Shown here: positions 1 to 10,842 of the stretch, piece after piece
Numbering within the stretch: position 1 is the stretch's first letter
How the letters are laid out: every line of letters begins with the position of its first letter
Source of the DNA: Voacanga thouarsii
Taxonomy: Eukaryota; Streptophyta; Magnoliopsida; Gentianales; Apocynaceae
Length of the DNA: 64,000 bases
Assembly: GCA_026120185.1 (NCBI GenBank)
Contig: JANUWF010001217.1
Span: 1,534,001-1,598,000 of the forward strand
Direction: 5' to 3'
Notes under the pieces: model-generated
Databases searched by the model: none
What the model was told of the DNA's origin: nothing
The model's input: only the letters and a program-made list of their open reading frames with translations
Made by a program: the position numbers and the translations under genes

Positions 1-162
1 CAGAAGAAAGGTGAAATTGATGTGCTACAAATTCGGTCATGTGACAACCTCGCAGATATTTTCACGAAGACTTTACCGACTGCAATATTTGAGAAGTTGA
101 GATATAAAATTGGTATGTGTCGGTTTAAAGATTTAAATGAATTATTTCATCAGGAGAAGTAA
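1..162 (+). mobile_element. Copia pol, C-terminal end of RNase H (partial)
   Basis: The first 54 codons are open and end with TAA at 160-162. They contain the conserved Copia RNase H tail, with the motif NLADIFTKTLPT followed by FEKLRYKIGMCRFKDL. The rest of the element lies left of the window. No stop or frameshift is seen in the visible part. The tail resembles that expected for the Copia lineage at the right end of the window, but the LTRs differ, so these are separate elements. Confidence 0.85.
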
Positions 163-280
163 TAAACAAACATATAGAATAGTGTACTCTTTTTCATTCA
201 CTAGATTTTTTTTCCCACTGAATTTTTATCTAATAAGGTTTTAACGAGGCATATTCTTTATGTAATGGATGGACATCCAA

Positions 281-635
281 GGGGGAGTGTTATGAATATC
301 TTAAAATTATTAGAAGCTTCATTAATTAGTGGAGGCTCCACTAATTATGGATTTATGTGAATTATCAGAGAAGATTTTTATGGATGTCCACTATTTAGTG
401 GAGGCACCATTAATTAAGATTAGTGGAAGATGATGTATGCCATGATGTAATCCACTAATTAGAGTTATTCTCTAAACTTGTAAAACACCATTATTTTGTG
501 AAAGAAATATTAGTGAAAGAAAGATTAGAGAAAATTGTGAGAGAAAAGAAAGAGAGGAATTCTTGTGTAAAGAATAGTTAGAATTTTATTAGTGTGTAGT
601 GTGAAGATTTTATTCTAACACTACCCTAATTTTAT

Positions 636-639
<4 letters not shown>
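281..639 (+). mobile_element. Polypurine tract and 3' LTR of the left-edge Copia element
   Basis: A purine tract (AAGGGGGAG, 281-289) is followed at once by TGTTATGAATATC, the probable LTR start at 290. The LTR ends about 639 in TTTATAACA, giving TG...CA ends and about 350 bp. The 5' partner and the target duplication lie outside the window, so the right border is inferred from the terminal CA and the start of the TA repeat. Confidence 0.65.

Positions 640-640
<1 letters not shown>

Positions 641-675
<35 letters not shown>
641..675. repeat. (TA)n microsatellite
   Basis: A run of about 17 TA units directly abuts the end of the Copia LTR. Confidence 0.95.
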
Positions 676-677
<2 letters not shown>

Positions 678-904
678 ATTTGGAGAGACAAAGAATAGAA
701 TTAAAAAGGCATTGTTAAAAAAAATATTTTAAAAAAAAATGAGACTGAATGCCAGCACCCCGGAACCGCCAACACTACGCCCCCCCCCCCGGCGGGGGTT
801 CCGTCACTGATTACAGACAAGGACGGACACACAAAAATCTTTGACACTGATATGTTTTTCTTTAAAATTATGAAAAATTTTCAAAATGTCTTTTAAGTTT
901 TAAC
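676..904. other. Intergenic stretch with an 11-C run
   Basis: No gene is seen. The only notable feature is a run of C (780-790) followed by GGCGGGGG inside an otherwise AT-rich stretch. Confidence 0.5.
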
Positions 905-1370
905 CTTATCCAGCCCCTCAAAATTATTATTAAAATTCATAAATTGGCTCTTTATTGCTTTCTTATGACTTGCCCTCTAACTTTAAATTATTAGTTCGTC
1001 ATTAATCACAAAAGAAAATAAACTCTACACTTAATAGTGATTGAACTCTTGACTTACTAATTATTATTTTAGCTTTTATGCACTATAATAAATATTTAAG
1101 CAAATTGAATTGACTAATATTTTTATTTTGCGCCTCTTTGAAAGAAAATTATTAATTTTTGTTTCTTTATTTGTTTTCCTATAGAAGTATACTGTATACT
1201 ACCCTTATTATATTACTACACTTCAAAAAATTAATTTCAAATGTTGGATAAGCACTTTAATTTTTTTTTTCTACAAGGATGATATATGAATTACATGTAT
1301 AAAACTACTAAAAGATACTTTTTTAAAAAAAATATAATAATGACATATAACTTAATATTTATTATCTTAA
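905..1370. repeat. Dispersed direct repeat, copy 1
   Basis: This stretch reads closely parallel to 8080-8470 in the same orientation. Shared landmarks are a 'taacttgccc...ttaaattatta' start, a TTTATTTTG block, 'tatactactatac'-like text and 'aaaaatcaatttcaaat'. No coding sequence is seen. It may be an old transposon remnant, because the two copies flank the LRR and MULE-like block. Confidence 0.6.
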
Positions 1371-2230
1371 TATGTCCCGTTTTCATTCTCTAATCATATT
1401 TTCATTGGAATAATAATTCATGCGGTGACAAATTATTAGTCTGAGATTGTTTAGAATCTAAATATTTGTAATTTTCTTGTGCTTGCTTGTTAGGTAAAGA
1501 CTAGATTATTTTTTTTCCCTGTAAGGAAAAAAAACTATAGTAATTTAGGAGTAACATTTGCTCCAAAAGTTTTCTTTTTTACTCATCCCATTAATCTAGT
1601 CAAACGGTTAATTTTGCTCTAATCTATTAGAAAAGGAATGGAAGGGTTTCATTTGAAAAGGCACAATTTTTCGATTTGAATCAAGAGGGGTTTAATTGCA
1701 AAATGTGATTTTTTTTTTCTGAAGGACCAAATTGAAAAGAACACAAATATTATAGCATGGCATTCCATGGGTGCAATTGGATTGGAATTTGTTTGGAAAG
1801 AAAAATACAGATTTAGACTTATTTTAACAGAAATGATGAATATAATGTAAATGAATTTTATTTAAAAAATATTAATAAATTTATTATTCTCTCCAAATAT
1901 ATCGTAATATTAATTTTTGAAAGTATATAATTTTAATAAAATTAAAAAATATGCTTACATTTTAAAAAAATTTAAATATAAATTCTAATCTGAATACACC
2001 AAAAGTCTATAAAATTTTCATGTAAGTGCAAACTAAGAGCCTCCATTAGCTTATAGAGGCGGGCAAAAGGAGTCTCAAATCTTCTGGGAGCCAATCAGAA
2101 TTCTTGGCTATGCAAACTCTCCCGCTCACTGGTGGACCAATATTGCCATCGTTGGTAGCGAAGGAATGGCATTGTCGGTGACATGCTGTTATTACAAGAA
2201 CGAATACTCAGTTCAAGATAGTATTTGTCT
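1371..2230. other. AT-rich intergenic DNA, nothing recognised
   Basis: No convincing reading frame, RNA gene or paired repeat is seen. About 2040-2220 is less AT-rich but encodes nothing I recognise. Confidence 0.5.
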
Positions 2231-2882
2231 GAAAGCTAAGCTATTTTAGTAGTTCTTTAACTATTAATTGGTCTAACTCTTGTTTTTTAACTAACAAAAT
2301 GTAAAATAATTTTTAAAATTTTTTAATCATTTAAATCTTATTATTTCGTCAGTTGATTGCGGTTAATTATATTAATTTTTAAGAATATTTTAATAATTTA
2401 TATTTTTAATTAAAAATATATTTTATTTATATTTATTTAAAAATAATTTCTTTTTTTTTCTTCTTCTTCTTTTTCCATTCTTCTTCCTCTTTCTGGTTGC
2501 TGCAACTCCAAACAACAGCATACATCCCACCACCATCATCCTCGCTAAACGATATTCCACCACCTCCGTTTCCTCATCTCAAACGTGGCGTTGTTCTTTC
2601 AATGGTAAATATGTTTTTTTTTTTTTAAAGAAAAATTTAAAAATCATTACAGAAATCTGAGTTAAATCAGTTATTTGTCGAGGCCATCACTCATCACTCG
2701 GTCTGCACAATGACGTAGAAGGAGGACCAGACTAATTGAAGATGTTAAAGAATTCAAGAAACCAATGGGTTCCTGTACAGTGGGAATTCATTATATCAGT
2801 TTGAGAAAATATACAGAGGCATATTATATTTTTGTTTGCAGAATGTAGTTTCTTGTCCTAGATGAACAGCAGAACAGGACGA

Positions 2883-3131
2883 CTAGACCGGAATAGAAAC
2901 TAATACTAGCACTCCCACAATATGCCTAAACTGAAATTGGTCCTCCATTAGTATCTACTTTAAATTCTTTTCCTGGAAATACTGACAGCCATGACCGGAG
3001 GACTCTACACACAAGTAGGGGTTACCGGCAAATCCTTCTGGAAATCTCCAATACCCTTCTTCCTTGGGGACAATCCTCGAGAAACTATTGTATGACAAAT
3101 TCAAATGGGTTAGATTTCTTAGGGTGGAAAT
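2883..3131 (-). pseudogene. LRR receptor-like protein pseudogene, C-terminal part (last LRR, cap, transmembrane helix)
   Basis: Read on the minus strand from 3131, the frame encodes the end of an LRR domain (LRNLTHLNLSYNSFSRIVP) and then a capping segment with GFAGNPYLC, typical of plant receptor-like proteins. A TAG interrupts at about 2955. The same frame then continues into a hydrophobic stretch (HIVGVLVLVSIPV, a probable transmembrane helix) before another stop at 2883. The preceding LRRs are found in the same orientation at 6879-7108, on the far side of the Copia insertion. No kinase domain is seen, which fits a receptor-like protein of the EIX type, but a truncated receptor kinase cannot be excluded. 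Confidence 0.75.
3127..3131. repeat. Target-site duplication GAAAT (left) of the nested Copia
   Basis: GAAAT at 3127-3131 directly precedes the TG of the left LTR. The same five bases follow the right LTR at 6879-6883. Confidence 0.9.
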
Positions 3132-3796
3132 TGTTGGGATGTCTTGCATGCATTTGAGTTTGTCCCACAACGTAATCAGCAAACATCAATGATCACCATT
3201 TAAGCTTTGTTTAGTTATGATGTCCCACGTCGGTTTTTGGTTGATTTTCCATCTTCTTTGAAGCCTTATAAATAAAAGCTTAATTTGATTCTCTTTTTCA
3301 TAATGAAGTTTTGTTCCATCTCCATCCGTAAAAATTGTCTTTTTTATAGTGAAGTTATGTTGCGCTCCCACCCGTAGACGTAAATCATTTGACCGACCAG
3401 TTTGTTAGGGATAGGCCCCAAGAACAAGCCAAAACTCTAATGACAAAACCACACAAGAGAATAACAAAGAAATAATAACGAAAATAATGTAAAGAAAAAT
3501 AAATAATGAGAAAGGAAATAAAAGAAAGAGATACAAGAACTTACGTGATTCAGTCAAATAACCTATGTCTACGGGTGGAGGCGAAACCAAACTTCATTAT
3601 GAAAAAGACAACTTACAATATTTTAGAAAAGTATTCCTAAACCACTAAACACCACTAATACAGAATAAGTGAGTTACAAAGAACAATTGCCTATTTATAA
3701 AGGCTTGATTTCGTTCTTTGAACAACACCAACACAAGTGAGCTTTGGTGGTTTTGTCATTGGAGTTTCGGTTTATTCCTAGGGCTTATCCCTAACA
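3132..3796 (+). mobile_element. 5' LTR of the nested Copia, rearranged
   Basis: It starts TGTTGGGATGTC and ends TTATCCCTAACA. It is about 170 bp longer than the right LTR because an inverted LTR-terminal segment (about 3403-3687) sits inside it and a ~50-bp piece around 3290-3390 is repeated in tandem. A TATA-like CTTATAAATAAAAG lies near 3265. Confidence 0.8.
3403..3687 (-). repeat. Inverted LTR-end fragment inside the 5' LTR
   Basis: The segment begins TGTTAGGGATAGG, the reverse complement of the LTR terminus, and runs backwards through the same sequence seen in plus orientation at about 6590-6878. Landmarks are the CTCTTGTGTG motif, the AT-rich 'ttattatttcttt' block and the 'tagtggtgtttagtg' motif. 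Confidence 0.75.
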
Positions 3797-3812
3797 AATT
3801 GATATCAGAGCT
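3797..3812 (+). promoter_or_regulatory. Primer binding site
   Basis: AATTGATATCAGAGCT directly follows the left LTR. It matches the common plant primer site TGGTATCAGAGC (initiator tRNA-Met) with a G-to-A-type change. Confidence 0.7.
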
Positions 3813-3834
3813 ACTAACTCTTAACTCTGTGGCA

Positions 3835-4650
3835 ATGACGATAATAAAGACTAAGGTGGAGAAATTCGATCGGGGTGTCAACTTCGGCATGTGGCAACTC
3901 AAAATGGAGGCCTCTTAATTCAATACGGGGTTGATTTAACCTTGAAAGGAATAGAGGAGAAGCCAGCAGAGATGACAACATCGACATTTGAAGATTCGAA
4001 TAAAATGGCGAGATCAGGTATTATTCTAAATATCTCTAATGAGGTTTTAAGAGAAGTTGCTGCTGAGACTTTAGCTAAAAGCTATGTGGGAAAAGTTGAA
4101 AACTTTGTATATGAAGAAGACAGTGAATAATCGGCTCTACCTGAAACAAACTTTGTTTACACTTCGGATAGCTGAAGGGACATCTATTACTTTACATCTT
4201 GATACATTTAATTCTCTCATTATAGATTTGAGTAATATTGATGTAAAAATAGACAATGAGGATCAAACCATTTCATTGTTGTGTTTCCTTCCCCAATCCT
4301 TTAAGCATTTTCGAGATACTATGATGTATGGAAAGGAAACTATCTCGTATCAGAAAATTAAATCTACTTTAAAATTAAAAAAAATGATTGACAGAGATTT
4401 AATTGGGAAGGTTAGTGGAAATCAAGCAGAAGGTCTAGTAGTAGCCAGGGGTAGATCCGAAAATAGAAATTATGGTAGTGGTAAATCAAAATTTAGATTC
4501 AAATATAGATATAGAAATTTGGTTTGCAATTATTGTCATAAAAAAGGGGCGCATTAAGTTTGAATGCTTTAAATTGAAAAATAAGGATAAACATAAAGAA
4601 AAATCTATTGACGCTACTAAAACTAGTGTTGTAGCAGATGAAAGTGAATG
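3835..4650 (+). pseudogene. Copia gag (decayed)
   Basis: The frame opens at ATG 3835 with the typical start (KVEKFDRGVNFGMWQLKM). A frameshift near 3910 moves it to the next frame. It continues through the UBN2-type capsid region (about 4084-4400) to a degenerate zinc knuckle (CNYCHKKG at about 4525), where a one-base insertion brings a stop at 4555. The knuckle's remaining C is found in the shifted frame (KFECFK). A further in-frame stop follows near 4650. The product would have packaged element RNA; it is non-functional here. Confidence 0.8.
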
Positions 4651-4699
4651 AAATATTTTTTTTGTGGCTGATAATAGGATAAGGTCTGAAAATGAATAG

Positions 4700-6310
4700 A
4701 TTTTAGATTCTGGTTGTTCTTACCATATGTGTCCCAATAGGGATTTGTTTTCCACTTATAAAGCTTATAACGGTGGAGTTGTTTTGATGGGTAATAATGT
4801 CGTTTGTAATGTTGTGGGTAAAGGCACAGTTCGAATTAAAATGCATGATGGTATTGTGAGGATTCTTACTGATGTTAGACATGTTCCTAATTTGAAAAAG
4901 AATCTCATCTCTTTAGGTACCCTTAAGGCTCTTGGGTGTAAATACGCAATTGAAGGTGGAGTTATGAAAGTTTGTAAATGTGCTCTTGTTGTTATGAAAT
5001 GTTGCAGGTCTGGTAATTTATATATTTTGCAGAGAATTACTGTCATAGGTTCTGTTGTAGCTTCTACATCAGCTTTATCTGATTTTGATATCACCAAATT
5101 ATGGCATATGCATTTGGGGCACATAAGTGAGAAATGTCTACGCATGTTAAGCAAGAGAGGCTTTCTGGATAGACAAAATACCGGTGTATTAGACTTTTGT
5201 GAGCACTGTATTTTCGGGAAGTTGAAAAGGGTCTGTTTCAACTCACCAGCAATTCACCGAACTAAACGTACTTTGCATTATATTCATTCAGATCTTTGGA
5301 GTCGATCTCATGTCCCGTCTAAGGGTGGTACCAGGTATTTGTTGACTTTCATTGATAATTATTTAAGGAAAGTTTGAGTTTAATTTTTGAAAAATAAGAG
5401 TGATGTTTACTTAACTTTTAAAGGGTGAAAAGTTTTGATTGAGAAACAGACAGGTAAACAAATTAAGTGGTTGCAGATAGACAATGGCATGGAATGCTGT
5501 GAAAAAGAATTTGATGAATTTTGTAAAAATGAAGGAATTGTTCGGCACCGTACAGTAAGAATGACGCCTCAACAAAACGGTGTTGCAGAACGCATGAACA
5601 AAACTCTTTTGAAAAGAGTACGTTGTATGATATCAAATGTAGGGTTGACAAAGGATTTATGGGTAGTGGCAGTTTCTACAGCATGTCACATTGTCAATCG
5701 TGCTCCTTCTGCAACTTTTGATTTCAAAATTCCTGAGGAAGTTTGGTCAGGTACGCTCGGTAATTACTCTGATTTGAAAATTTTTGGGTGTCTGGCATAC
5801 ATGTATGTAAATGATAGGAAATTGGAGCCTAGAGCTAAGAAATGTATTTTCCTAATATATGCTTCTAGGGTGAAAGGATACAGATTGTGGTGTCCAAATC
5901 CCAAATTACCAAAATTTGTAATTAGTAAAGATGTTACATTTGATAAATTGTCTATGTTAAATTCTAAATGGGAGTCTTCGAGTTCTTCGAGTACAGATGA
6001 AGATAGTATGCAAGAGCAAGGAGAGCTTAAAATTGACAGTTCTGATCCTTTTAAGTTGACTTCTTCTCTTTAGCAAAGTATAGTAACAGTACATGTTGCC
6101 TCTAATCAAGTTGTAATTTCTAATGAAGAAGTTCAAGAAGAAGAGGAATATTCCATAGCCAAGAATAGACTAAGAAGAGAGATTTGACCATCGCAAAGAT
6201 ATGCAAATATAATAGTATATGCATTGTCAGTTGTAGAAGAAACAATTAGATTTCATAAGCCGTTGAAGGAGTGCCTGAACTTGATTGGCGTTCACTGTTC
6301 ATGATTTATG
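4700..6310 (+). pseudogene. Copia pol: protease and integrase (decayed, no reverse transcriptase)
   Basis: The protease active site is visible ([13 protein letters not shown] at about 4700). It is followed by the GAG-pre-integrase HHCC region (WHMHLGHIS ... CEHCIFGK, about 5100-5215) and the integrase core (HSDLW at about 5285; QIDNGMEC at about 5475; QQNGVAERMNKT at about 5570). A stop at about 5376 and a shifted frame break the core. The integrase C-terminal region with FGCLAYM is intact to about 6070, then stops occur. The RT and RNase H domains expected next are absent. Confidence 0.85.
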
Positions 6311-6384
6311 ATTTTTGGATTTTTGTGGAGAAAGTGGAGCAAAAATGCTATGTTTAAGTTTAGGATGTAAGTCAAGGTGGAAAT

Positions 6385-6878
6385 TCATTGGGATGTTTTG
6401 CATCTATTTAAGTTTGTCCCACGTCGAAACCACCAAACATCAATGATCACTATTTGAGCTTTGTTTAGTTACGATGTCCCACATCGGTTTTTTGTTGATC
6501 TTCCAACTCATTTGAAGCCTGCTAAATAAAGGCTTAATTTAGTTCTTTGAGAACACAACACCAATACAAGAGTTTGAATAGTCTTTAAGGCATTTGTTCT
6601 TTGTAATACTTTTGTTTTGTATTAGTGGTGTTTAGTGATTTAGGAATACTCTTCTAAACTTTTGTAAATTGTTTTTTTCATAGTAAAGTTTTATAAGTTT
6701 TATTTTACCTCCACTTATGTGACGGAACTACGTAAATTTTTTACGTCTCTCTCTTTTATTATTTTTTTCATTATTTATTTTTTCTTTACATTATTTTTGT
6801 TATTATTATTTCTTTATTATCATCTTGTGTAATTTTATTATTAGAGTTTTAATTTGTTCCTGAAGCCTATCCTTAACA
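6385..6878 (+). mobile_element. 3' LTR of the nested Copia
   Basis: It follows a purine-rich AAGGTGGAAAT and begins with a mutated terminus (CATTGGGATG against TGTTGGGATG on the left). It ends CTATCCTTAACA. About 494 bp; it lacks the inverted segment of the left LTR and so represents the unrearranged form. Confidence 0.85.
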
Positions 6879-7108
6879 GAAATATTTTTTGGAATCTGGC
6901 CCAACAATGAGTTACGGGACAAATCTAGGGGTCTTAAACTCCACATCTTGCCTACTGTTTCAGGAATCTGACCAACAAGAAAAATGTGAGACAAATTTAA
7001 GTATTCCACATCTTTTAGTCCAAAGAGACCAACTGGGATTGCTCCGTGCAACTCATTATTGGACAAATCGATACCAAGTGCCCTTGAGAGATCATATTTG
7101 AAGCTCTG
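6879..7108 (-). pseudogene. LRR receptor-like protein pseudogene, preceding LRRs
   Basis: On the minus strand the frame carries three LRR units: IDLSNNELHGAIPVGL, VEYLNLSHIFLVGQIPE and LRPLDLSRNSLLGQIPKN. It runs straight into the Copia border at 6879. Its codons continue in frame with the segment ending at 3131 once the element and one GAAAT are removed. Upstream (7109-7270) the frame stays open but is low-complexity terminal-repeat sequence, so the gene's N-terminal half is missing. Confidence 0.8.
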
Positions 7109-7484
7109 ACAGAGAATTTCTCTATTGATTTTTTTTTTTTTCCTAGTGAGGGTGATGGTGGTGTGATGTATGTGGCTGTTTGGAGTTGCAGCGGGCGGAA
7201 TTGCAACGGTAAGGGAGACAAAAAAGAAGCGTAAAAAGGAATAAGAAAAGGAAGAAAAAGAAAAAATCAATTATTTTAAAATCAATTAAAAAATAATAAT
7301 ATATTTTAATAAAAATATGATATTATAAAATATCATTAAAAATTAACGAAATTATCTGGTCAATTAACCGACAAAATTTAAATAATTATAAAGTTTGAAA
7401 AATTATTTTATATTTTTTTAATTAGAAAGTAAAAACTAAATTTTATAATAATTAAAATATCACCAAAATAATTTGTCCTTTAAT

Positions 7485-8079
7485 TAATGATTTGGACAAA
7501 CAAAACAGTGAATCAAGTATCAACCCTCTACAGAAAACATAGATAGGGAACTGACTATCAATTTAGTTTTGTTTAGGCCACAAGACACTTCTAAATGGTA
7601 AGGTATGAAATATTCCACGTAATCCAACTATATTGTTATCACAAAAATTTCATTTTCATTGCGAATTATGGTTTTTGCATTAACTTCTTTCCCATTTGCG
7701 AATTTTGCATTAATTTCTTTAATATTTAAATAAACATTTAATTTTTTTTTTAAATGTGTTGAATAATCAAAAACTTTATTTGAGTTTCTTCTTGCAAGTT
7801 AAGAAGAATCAAATTTGATTTTTTTTTTTTTTTGAGTTTTTGGATGGGTGTCTTGCCTTGTCAATTATTGTGAGACAAAATAAAATGAGATGGTGAATAT
7901 GGCAGATATAGAGGATAAGGGAGGATGGCATTATATGGAAATTGTTCTTTGTATAATCTTTCAATATATCCTAGATTTGCTTGCTTGGTTGAAGAAGGTT
8001 TTTGTAAATTCTAACTTTTGTCTATCTCTCAAATTTAAAATTATTGTTGAAATTCCTAACATAGTATTTTATCATATAT
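7485..8079. other. AT-rich intergenic DNA, nothing recognised
   Basis: A short open frame (7890-8090) has no recognisable motif and the base composition of its surroundings. I see no supported feature. Confidence 0.5.
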
Positions 8080-8470
8080 GCTTTTTATAACTTGCCCCCA
8101 ATTTTAAATTATTAACTCATCATTAATTATATAGAAATATAAACACTCCATATGACAATCATCCGTTCTGACCTAATAGTTAGAATTTTATTTTTTTTTT
8201 ATGTCTAATATTAAATATTTAAGAAAATTGGTGTGGCTAAAATTTTTATTTTGCTACCACTCTAACAGAATTTTTTTTTATTGTTTCTTTATTTTCTTTT
8301 TTGTAAAAATATACTATATACTACCATTATTCTATTATTACATCTCCAAAAATCAATTTCAAATAATAGATAAACTCTTTAAGAGTTTTTTTTTTTTTTT
8401 TACAAAAGAAGATATAAATCACGCGTAAAATACTATAATGATAAATATATAACACGACCTTTTTTACATT
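8080..8470. repeat. Dispersed direct repeat, copy 2
   Basis: Same orientation and order of landmarks as 905-1370, with many substitutions and small indels. Not coding. Confidence 0.6.
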
Positions 8471-8659
8471 TCATCTGTTGCACGAATATTGCATGATAAG
8501 AAGGATGGTTTTGGGAAAATTTGGATGAAGCCATGCGTCCAGCATGGCCTCTTTCTCTCTCTTCCCACCCTCATGTATTGGAAAAATATCCGAATTGGTA
8601 TTATATCACCTCTGGCTTGTCAACATAATTGGCTTGACTTTTACTTAGTATATAAATCT

Positions 8660-9255
8660 TTTCGATTATCATAATGGTCCTTATACTTTATTTTAATCTT
8701 TTAAATTCTTTATCATTTTTCAATTGTCATGTTTGGTTCTTCTATTTTATTTTTTATTTTTTAGTCATTTATTGTTTTTCAAACGACATATTTAGTCTTT
8801 CTGTTCAATTTATAATGACTTTATACAATTAAAGTTCTAGAGAGAGATGGATAGCTTTTGGTGAAAACCTAAAGAGAGAAAAACTAAAGAGGGAGGAAAT
8901 ATATGATATTTGATGGTTGTAAATTTTATAATTTAAATTTTTATTTTTAAAAAAAATATAGTAAAATGTAATATTTAGGGTGTAGTTTTAATATAATGAT
9001 CCATAAATATCATCTATATAAAAATATTGATTTTTAAATAATAGATATTCACTCTTTCTAGTGAAAGTTTTAATGTAGTAAATTATAAATGTTGCAAGAT
9101 TTACTCTTTTATGAGAAAATAATGCTAATAAATCATTTTTTTCATTCTTTAATACATGTTTGAACAAAGTAGACTTTTTTAATACATTAGAAGAGAAAAA
9201 TATACAAATAAAGTTTATAACAACTTAATTGGTGAGAAATATTTTTATCAACTAA

Positions 9256-9291
<36 letters not shown>

Positions 9292-9740
9292 CCAAAAGCT
9301 ACCGGGAATGACTAAATAATTTTTTATTTCCTTATAATTTTGTTAATGTCAATGACCAAATAGTTGTGACTGACGAGAAATTGAACAAAAGGACTAAGTA
9401 TGTCGCTCGAAAATGATAAAGGACCTAAAAAGTTAAAAAATAATATATAAGAACCAAACGTGGTAGTTGAAAATTGATAGAGGACCTAAAAATTTAAAAA
9501 TAAAATATAGGGACTAACTATGGTAGTTGAAAATTTTTATATACCAAAAATACGCTTATGGTAAAAGTTAAGCCAATTATGTTGACTTGGTGTTGACTGA
9601 TGAAAATTTTGATAGAAGGACCAAGTATGTTAAATGAAAAATAATTGTGGATCTAAACGTTAAAAATAAAATTTAAGGATCAACTATGATAGTAAAAAAA
9701 GTTAAGGGATTAAATGTAAAATTAAGCCTATTAACATTGA
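8660..9740. mobile_element. Fold-back (inverted-repeat) element, non-autonomous
   Basis: The left arm (8660-8830) contains 'tttatcatttttcaattgtcatgtttgg', and the right arm (about 9360-9560) is its reverse complement. The right side also repeats its own ~65-bp unit ('gaggacctaaaaa...ggtagttgaaaatt') two to three times. There is no coding capacity. The arms resemble MULE/MITE-type arms built on 'ggacctaaa' motifs; the family is not certain. Confidence 0.55.
9259..9289. repeat. (TA)n microsatellite
   Basis: About 15 TA units in the spacer of the fold-back element. Confidence 0.9.
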
Positions 9741-10834
9741 CATTTTTCAAAACTTTTATATAAAATTTAAAATTATAAATATAATAAAATATAATATAAA
9801 AATAAGTGAATAATCTATATTAAATACAAATATAAAAAGTAATTAAAGGGAGATCATTTGTACGTTTATAATATACATAATATAATATGATAATTTTTTT
9901 AAAAAGTACGTATTAATTATTTTGAGATATCTTAAAATAATAACTAAAATCAATTTTTGTGAAATTGGTGTATCAATCTTTGGTAAATAGTGTATTCTAC
10001 CATAATTCAATTAGTAATTTTTTTAATAAGATTTTAATCAATGAGAAAACAGAATATATAGGAAATGCTTAGATTTACTGCAGATGAGTCTTACTATCTG
10101 CACAAAGATTCTTTATCCACTTTATTTATTTATTTAATTTTGAGTCAGCCATAAAAATTGATATAGTCACACATCCAATTGGTTGGGTAATAGGCCAGAT
10201 CATGACCTTATCCTAATTAACTCCAGCCAACCTGACTCCAAATACATTTACCATTTTAAGATAAACATTCCTTACCAAATGTACATACTCTACTGACTGT
10301 TAAATCTAATCCATAATGTATTTTACCCCATCAAAATATTTTAACTAAATTTGATCTTTGCGAATCATGTGCATTAAGTTATTGTCCCACAATATTAATA
10401 TATTGTACCTCATAGTCCACAGTGGAAAATATGGGAGAAGAGGAAACAAATATTTTAAAACTAGCAAAAATATCAAGATGAACTCTCACGGGACATTGAT
10501 TTAGTTTTTTTTTTTCCCTTCCCCACTTGGCAAGAAATTGATTGGTTAGGTTCTTACTATAATTATGGTTCGTTCACTATACTAATATAAGTAAGACAAG
10601 AAGTGGAAAAAATTAACAATGGAAAATGAGCAAGTTGACAAAGAGAAAAAAGGAGAAAAAAAAGAACAAGTCATGTCAGTGAGACCTCAAATTTCTCTCC
10701 GTCTTAACTGAAAATATGCCAATCTCCAGCTAAGGCCAACTTGATACAATATTTTCAAATTCAAATTTGTTAAGTTCCATATGGAAATCATATTTGTAGT
10801 TATCCAAATTGAGCGGATTTCAAAGGAGTGTCTT
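9741..10834. other. AT-rich upstream region of the sugar transporter gene
   Basis: No gene or repeat pair is recognised. The last few hundred bases are presumably the promoter-proximal region of the STP14-like gene. Confidence 0.5.
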
Positions 10835-10842
10835 TATATAAG
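10835..10842 (+). promoter_or_regulatory. Probable TATA box of the STP14-like gene
   Basis: TATATAAG lies 127 bp upstream of the chosen ATG. It is followed at a normal distance (about 30 bp) by a CT-rich stretch suited to a transcript start and 5' UTR. Confidence 0.6.

Larger units (their letters stand above)
3132..6878 (+). mobile_element. Copia (Tork/Tnt1-like) retrotransposon, internally deleted, inserted in the LRR gene
   Basis: The 3,747-bp element has TG...CA LTRs, a tRNA-Met-type primer site just after the left LTR, a decayed gag and a decayed protease-integrase region. Reverse transcriptase and RNase H are missing: after the integrase C-terminal region, the sequence passes within about 300 bp into the right LTR at about 6385. 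A perfect 5-bp GAAAT duplication flanks it. It cannot be autonomous. Confidence 0.9.
2231..7484. mobile_element. MULE-like element with long inverted repeats carrying an LRR gene fragment (Pack-MULE candidate)
   Basis: The left arm (about 2231-2600) and the right arm (about 7133-7484) are inverted copies of each other. Both contain a CT-rich/AG-rich block, a 'gctgcaactccaaaca' motif and an AT-rich outer part that aligns outward for about 330 bp with many substitutions. Between the arms lies a minus-strand LRR pseudogene and a nested Copia. Long terminal inverted repeats enclosing a host gene fragment are typical of Pack-MULEs. I could not find a 9-11 bp target duplication, and no transposase is present, so the class is inferred. 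Confidence 0.5.

Noticed and set aside
4765..5241. 158-codon minus-strand frame
   Set aside because: It is antisense to the Copia protease-integrase region, which has clear motifs on the plus strand.
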